Shown here in pieces: positions 59,924 through 64,000 of a DNA stretch of 64,000 bases. The position numbers were made by a program, and so were the translations under genes. Each line of letters opens with the position of its first letter. The first letter of the stretch is position 1. The notes beneath the pieces are model-generated. The model was not told where the DNA came from. It saw only the letters and a program-made list of their open reading frames with translations, and searched no databases. Source of the DNA: Neohoeflea coraliihabitans (GTDB taxonomy: Bacteria > Pseudomonadota > Alphaproteobacteria > Rhizobiales > Rhizobiaceae); NCBI RefSeq assembly GCF_019334345.1, contig NZ_JAHWQX010000002.1:1-64000 (forward strand), read 5' to 3'.

Positions 59924-62900
59924 GATGACTTGTTCCTTGCGGCCTTCCTGCGTCGGGAGACATTATCGAATGTTGAGGGCGGCCGCGCCTTCCGGTAGCG
60001 GTGCGGCGTCCAGGGACCCCAGCGCCGCTCAAAAATCGCCTTGTTCTCCTCGAACATGGCTCTGCGCTCATCACTCTCGATGGTGTTGAATGTCGCGGAA
60101 AGGTGGTGATGCACAAACGCATCTTCCGCCAGGGCGCAGATCATGTCCTGCGAGCGGATGACCGCACAATGATCGTCATCCTCGAACATACCGCGCCCGT
60201 AGTCCTCCGAGAGAAGGCCGAACCGATCAAGATCGGCACGTCGGAACATCACGGCGAAATAAGCGACGACGCGCAAGGACGAGAAGAGGCCGCGGTAGCC
60301 GGTGGTGGAAGCGCGCGCGACCCGCTTCATTTCGGAGATATCCGCGTATTCGACATCAAGCTTGGCCTCGTTGCCGATATTGTTGGTCAGGGGACCGACC
60401 GCACCGATTGAGGGATTGCGTTGCAGATGACGAACCATCGCGTGCACGGCTCCAGCGGCGACGTAGGTGTCATTGTTCAACAGCATGACGAATTCGCCGG
60501 ATGCTTCGCGCAACCCCACATTATTGCCGGCGGCAAATCCGAGATTGGTACCATTAGCGATGACGCGCGCATCGGTGTAGCGCGCGCATTCTGATCGCAA
60601 CTCCTCAAGCGCCTCCTCTGACGAGCCATTGTCGACGACCAGAACCTCCATGTCCGGATAGGTCGGCCCGCCATCAAAAAGTGAAAAAAGCGCCCCTTTG
60701 GTCCAGGCCGTATCTCCATAGGACAATATGATGACGGAAACCTTCGGATAGGTCTCCAAGACCGTCTCGAATTGCTCGCCACGACTGTCCCAGGTGTTCT
60801 GCGCCGCAAATTCGCGCAGCTTTTCCTGAATGTCCGGATCGCGCCCGGCAGCCGCGGCGTTCGAGATCTGCTGACCAAATTCGGCCGCGTCACTTGCAAA
60901 GTAAACGAGATGTTCGGCCCGCTCGAGTTCCGGCATGCGGGTTGCAACTGTCGGCTTGCCCATGGCGGAATACTCATAGAACTTCACCGGATCGCAAGCC
61001 TGGATGATCGGAAGCAGTTTGAACGGGATGATCATGACGTCCATCTGCCGGATGAAGGCGGGCACTTGCGCGTAGGGTATCTCGCCGTGCAGCGTCACAT
61101 TGCTCAGTTCGCCAAGCTTGAGCGCGCTTGAGGCAGTGACAGAGCCGCAAAGATGAAAAAGGAATTCCGGATGGTCTGTGGCCACGCGGAGCAGCAGCTC
61201 GGTATCGTACCATTCGGCAATCGCCCCCACATATCCGATATGGATTTTGCCCGGATGCCGCTCGAACCCCGCTTGCTCAAGGAATAAGGGCAATGCTTCG
61301 TTCGCCTCGTCGTGTGTGAAATGATCGATCTCGCCCGCGTTGCGGATCATGGTCGGCGCCTTTACGGCGCTGTATTTCTCCAGGAGATATTGCGAACTGA
61401 CGACCATCCGGTCGCATTGTTCGATGAGGTCCCTTTCAAGCTGCAGAAGGAAGGGCTTGGTGTTGGAAAATCCGGCTATGTCATCCATGCAATCGAACAG
61501 GACTGAAAACTCTGGTGGCAGATGGCGGGCAAGCTGCCACCAGAACGGATGCTGGATGATCACATGCTTGAAGGCCGTCGGGTACAAGCGATCGCAGACA
61601 TTCAGGAATTCCTCTACCCACCTCTGCGCCTGCAGTGTTGCGGGGCGCCCCGTATAGGGATGAATATGCCCTGCCTTGCGGGCTCCCAGACGGATTCGGT
61701 ACAGATTCTCGGAAATTTCCACGAGGGACGCCTCGTCCTGCTCCATGGTCATTTCAACGTAGAAGACCCGATGTGTTTTCGCCAATGCCCGCGCGATGTG
61801 CTGCGGCCTTTGCGTCCGGAAATCCCAGTTGATGATCGAGAAGACAAAGATGTCGGGCGCCGCCAATGCGGGGCTGGCATGGAAATTCCTCTGCGGGGCC
61901 GTTGTCACCGGCAGACCGGGCGTGACGTCAGTCAGATGGCGCGGGATGCCTTCCGGATTTGGCACGCGTCTGCGCAGGCGGCTCACCGCATCATCGCTCA
62001 GGAAGAAGCGCAGCAGCCGTCCGACGCCGCTGTAGATCCGGCGGTAAGCCGGCTTCAGAATGGTTCGCCTTTCGCGATTGAGTTCCTGCACTACGGCCGC
62101 AAGCTCGGAAGTTAACAGCGTAACCTTGTCGTTCAGCTTTTGAAGGGACTCATCCTTCTCTTCCATTTCTCGGGTCAGAGCGAAAACCTCGTTTCGGCTT
62201 TCCTCGTAGCCATCAAGGTCTGCGTGCTCTGCGAGCAACTCAGATTGCAGAATTTCCAATTTTTCCTGCGAATCCTTGACCTGCTCTTCGATGACACGGT
62301 TCTTTTTCCGCTCCTCCTCAAAGCACGTCTCGATCCTTTCGGCTTCTTCCTTTTCCTTCGTGAGGCGCTCCTCCAGCTCGACAATCAATTGCTCACGATC
62401 ATTCAACTCCTCCTCTACGGTTCGGAGCTGCGCCTTGAGTTCGGCCTCGCGCTCTGCAACCATACTGTGCAGTTTCACGAGAGAATTGAATTCCCGCCCC
62501 TTTTCTTCAAGCGCGCCTTCCGTCGCGGTAAGGCGAAGGACGACCTCGTCAAGCCTCGGACGCAATTCGGTCAGCATTTGCGCGATGTCAGCCTGATGCT
62601 TCGCTTCATTCTGTGCGTTGCTAAGTTCAAGCCTAACCTTGGCCAAGCGCTGATTTGCAGCCTTCAATGCCATCTCATTGTCCGCCTCTTTGGTCTGCCA
62701 TTGCTGATTTTTCGATGTGATGATCTCGGACAGGGCCCGCTCGTCGGACTTGTCTACGCCGAGAGCCAGTCGCGCGCCGTCCAGTTGCTGTCGACGAGAC
62801 TGAAGCTCCTCCTGCATTTTCGCAGTCTGAAGTGCCATGCGCCGGCGCTGGTCGCGCTGTTCATGACTCCCCGCTTCGTCCCGCGCCGCCTGCGAGAGTG

Positions 62901-63948
62901 GCCGGTTTTCCGCATCGCCTTCCGCTTCGCCGGGGACCGGCGCTGTCGCGATGAAGCGGTAGCGGTCGCGACGAAGAGCCGACAGGATCGGCAAAGTCCG
63001 CGACAACTGATCCCGAACATCATCGAATGTCGCCAGCGCACCCGGATCGGCTGAGTCGCCGGACAGCGCACGCAGCGCGTCGTAAACCTCCCCGACCCAT
63101 CCCTGATAGTGGTGACTGGTCGCAATTTCCTCGTCTTCGCGCCAGTGATGGCGAAGTTTCTTCGAGACGAAAGCATCGAGCAATGGTGCCGCAGCGTCCA
63201 TGTCGACATCGATTGGCAATTCGCCCCGGCTATCCATCCTCGACACGGTCGAACGCCAGTCCTCAAGCAAACCGGAGTAGGGAACAAAGGTCCGCTGCCG
63301 CCCCCTTGTGGAATGCTCGGCGTCGAGAACGTGAGTCAGCCATAGGAGAATGGCATCCGCCTCGCCGTATGTTTCCGGCCAGTTCTGCGACCGCGCCCGA
63401 AGCGAATCGGCGACTTCCAGCGGATTTCTAAACGGTATGATCGGCATGGACTTGATGCCGAGATCATTGCAGGCGTCCAGGTACAGATCGGCAAAACGGC
63501 AAATGCGGGGATCCTTCAGAACGAAGACGGGATGACCCCCATATTCGTCGGTGATCAGACCCTGGATCTGGGTTACCAATTGCGAGCGATATTCATCGGT
63601 CAGGAGCGGAAGCGGCTGCCAGTCGTGCCATGCTGACCCAATTTCGGCGAGCAGCTCATCGTTAAATTCAACGATCCGCTGCGGCTCCCAGTGGCCGGTC
63701 TCATTGCCCGGACCATCTCCGGACAGCGTGCGCGGGAGGGCGGCACCGAGTGCCCCGATGGTTCGCGTCAGCAGACTGGTCCCCGAGCGGTGCATTCCAA
63801 GCACAAGCACGCAGGTGCGGGGCTGATCTCCACCCGGCCCCTCGTCCGCCCCGCAATCACCGGCGGGTATGTGGGTTCCGCCGCTGTCCAAGTCTACGGC
63901 CTTTCTGCTGCAATAATATTGTGGTTCCAAATTCTTGCGTGCTGCCAC
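59920..63948 (-). CDS. Sulfotransferase-coiled coil-dual glycosyltransferase fusion
   Basis: A 1342-residue protein, GTG start. In order: a sulfotransferase domain (CVLVLGMHRSGTSLLTRTIG, residues 46-65, then ETGHWEPQRIVEFNDELLAE) to about 300; a long charged coiled coil (about 350-650, heptads such as EEELNDREQLIVELEERLTK); a GT4-like GT-B domain (about 695-1065, FVFSIINWDFRTQRPQHIAR, GYVGAIAEWYD, YEYSAMGKPTVATRM); and a GT2 domain (about 1070-1290, VSVIILSYGDTAWTKGALFS, VLVVDNGSSEEALEEL, NLGFAAGNNVGLREASG, MLLNNDTYVAAGAV). Such all-in-one proteins act as polymerising machines on surface glycans. Confidence 0.85.
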   Translation of the reverse strand: MAARKNLEPQYYCSRKAVDLDSGGTHIPAGDCGADEGPGGDQPRTCVLVLGMHRSGTSLLTRTIGALGAALPRTLSGDGPGNETGHWEPQRIVEFNDELLAEIGSAWHDWQPLPLLTDEYRSQLVTQIQGLITDEYGGHPVFVLKDPRICRFADLYLDACNDLGIKSMPIIPFRNPLEVADSLRARSQNWPETYGEADAILLWLTHVLDAEHSTRGRQRTFVPYSGLLEDWRSTVSRMDSRGELPIDVDMDAAAPLLDAFVSKKLRHHWREDEEIATSHHYQGWVGEVYDALRALSGDSADPGALATFDDVRDQLSRTLPILSALRRDRYRFIATAPVPGEAEGDAENRPLSQAARDEAGSHEQRDQRRRMALQTAKMQEELQSRRQQLDGARLALGVDKSDERALSEIITSKNQQWQTKEADNEMALKAANQRLAKVRLELSNAQNEAKHQADIAQMLTELRPRLDEVVLRLTATEGALEEKGREFNSLVKLHSMVAEREAELKAQLRTVEEELNDREQLIVELEERLTKEKEEAERIETCFEEERKKNRVIEEQVKDSQEKLEILQSELLAEHADLDGYEESRNEVFALTREMEEKDESLQKLNDKVTLLTSELAAVVQELNRERRTILKPAYRRIYSGVGRLLRFFLSDDAVSRLRRRVPNPEGIPRHLTDVTPGLPVTTAPQRNFHASPALAAPDIFVFSIINWDFRTQRPQHIARALAKTHRVFYVEMTMEQDEASLVEISENLYRIRLGARKAGHIHPYTGRPATLQAQRWVEEFLNVCDRLYPTAFKHVIIQHPFWWQLARHLPPEFSVLFDCMDDIAGFSNTKPFLLQLERDLIEQCDRMVVSSQYLLEKYSAVKAPTMIRNAGEIDHFTHDEANEALPLFLEQAGFERHPGKIHIGYVGAIAEWYDTELLLRVATDHPEFLFHLCGSVTASSALKLGELSNVTLHGEIPYAQVPAFIRQMDVMIIPFKLLPIIQACDPVKFYEYSAMGKPTVATRMPELERAEHLVYFASDAAEFGQQISNAAAAGRDPDIQEKLREFAAQNTWDSRGEQFETVLETYPKVSVIILSYGDTAWTKGALFSLFDGGPTYPDMEVLVVDNGSSEEALEELRSECARYTDARVIANGTNLGFAAGNNVGLREASGEFVMLLNNDTYVAAGAVHAMVRHLQRNPSIGAVGPLTNNIGNEAKLDVEYADISEMKRVARASTTGYRGLFSSLRVVAYFAVMFRRADLDRFGLLSEDYGRGMFEDDDHCAVIRSQDMICALAEDAFVHHHLSATFNTIESDERRAMFEENKAIFERRWGPWTPHRYRKARPPSTFDNVSRRRKAARNKSS

Positions 63949-64000
63949 CGCTGCATTGCAGCAACCTTAGAAAATCAAAAAATCAATAGGGCGACAGAAT

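Overview
The window is a chromosomal segment of an alphaproteobacterium, most likely a Hyphomicrobiales (Rhizobiales) species. The host genes (BTLCP transglutaminase-like protein, DUF4281, an ECF sigma/anti-sigma pair, DUF2793) and the style of the phage genes (GcrA-like and Rha domains, DUF4326) point there. I cannot name the genus; the sulfation genes would suit a marine or saline-adapted relative.

Region 1 (1-19.7 kb) is the early half of a lambda-like prophage. A tyrosine integrase with an overlapping excisionase-like gene lies against a tRNA-Pro(CGG) whose 3' end faces the phage, so that tRNA is the probable attachment site. Going left are a rightward recombination operon (PD-(D/E)XK exonuclease, HNH gene, RecT-like annealing protein, many small genes), an S24 repressor, a divergent Cro-like gene, and a tightly packed leftward operon. 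The leftward operon holds HNH, RuvC-like resolvase, adenine methyltransferase-like, GcrA-Rha fusion and DnaB-like helicase genes, and it reaches a fibre-type structural gene cut by the window edge. A 15-bp palindrome, TACGC-N5-GCGTA, occurs in the repressor/Cro control region and twice before the rightward operon, so one repressor probably controls both.

Region 2 (19.7-33.2 kb) is ordinary host chromosome. It has two tandem small secreted paralogs, a BTLCP protein, a Tat-exported MsrB, a fasciclin protein, a MarR regulator divergent from a DUF4281 membrane protein, an ECF sigma with its anti-sigma factor, a GH25 lysozyme-like lipoprotein, a KpsF-type isomerase, a WecA/MraY-type sugar-phosphate transferase, and a three-subunit GMC dehydrogenase with a triheme cytochrome c.

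Region 3 (33.3-64 kb) is a large surface-polysaccharide locus. It supplies nucleotide sugars (Gmd, Rmd-like, GalE, WecB-type 2-epimerase), glycosyl transfer and membrane steps (GT2, an 818-residue membrane protein, GtrA), sugar decoration (GNAT plus PIG-L, epimerases, GMC oxidoreductase, methyltransferases) and an ABC exporter pair. Beside these is a full activated-sulfate module (CysD, CysN/C, CysQ) and three large proteins that each carry a sulfotransferase-type domain fused to glycosyltransferase or methyltransferase domains. I infer a sulfated exported polysaccharide, with initiation perhaps by the WecA-like enzyme at 28 kb. A lower-GC block (about 40.2-46.2 kb) ending at a tRNA-Gln(TTG) looks horizontally acquired, and a 38-codon FkbM methyltransferase remnant lies between two of the fusion genes.
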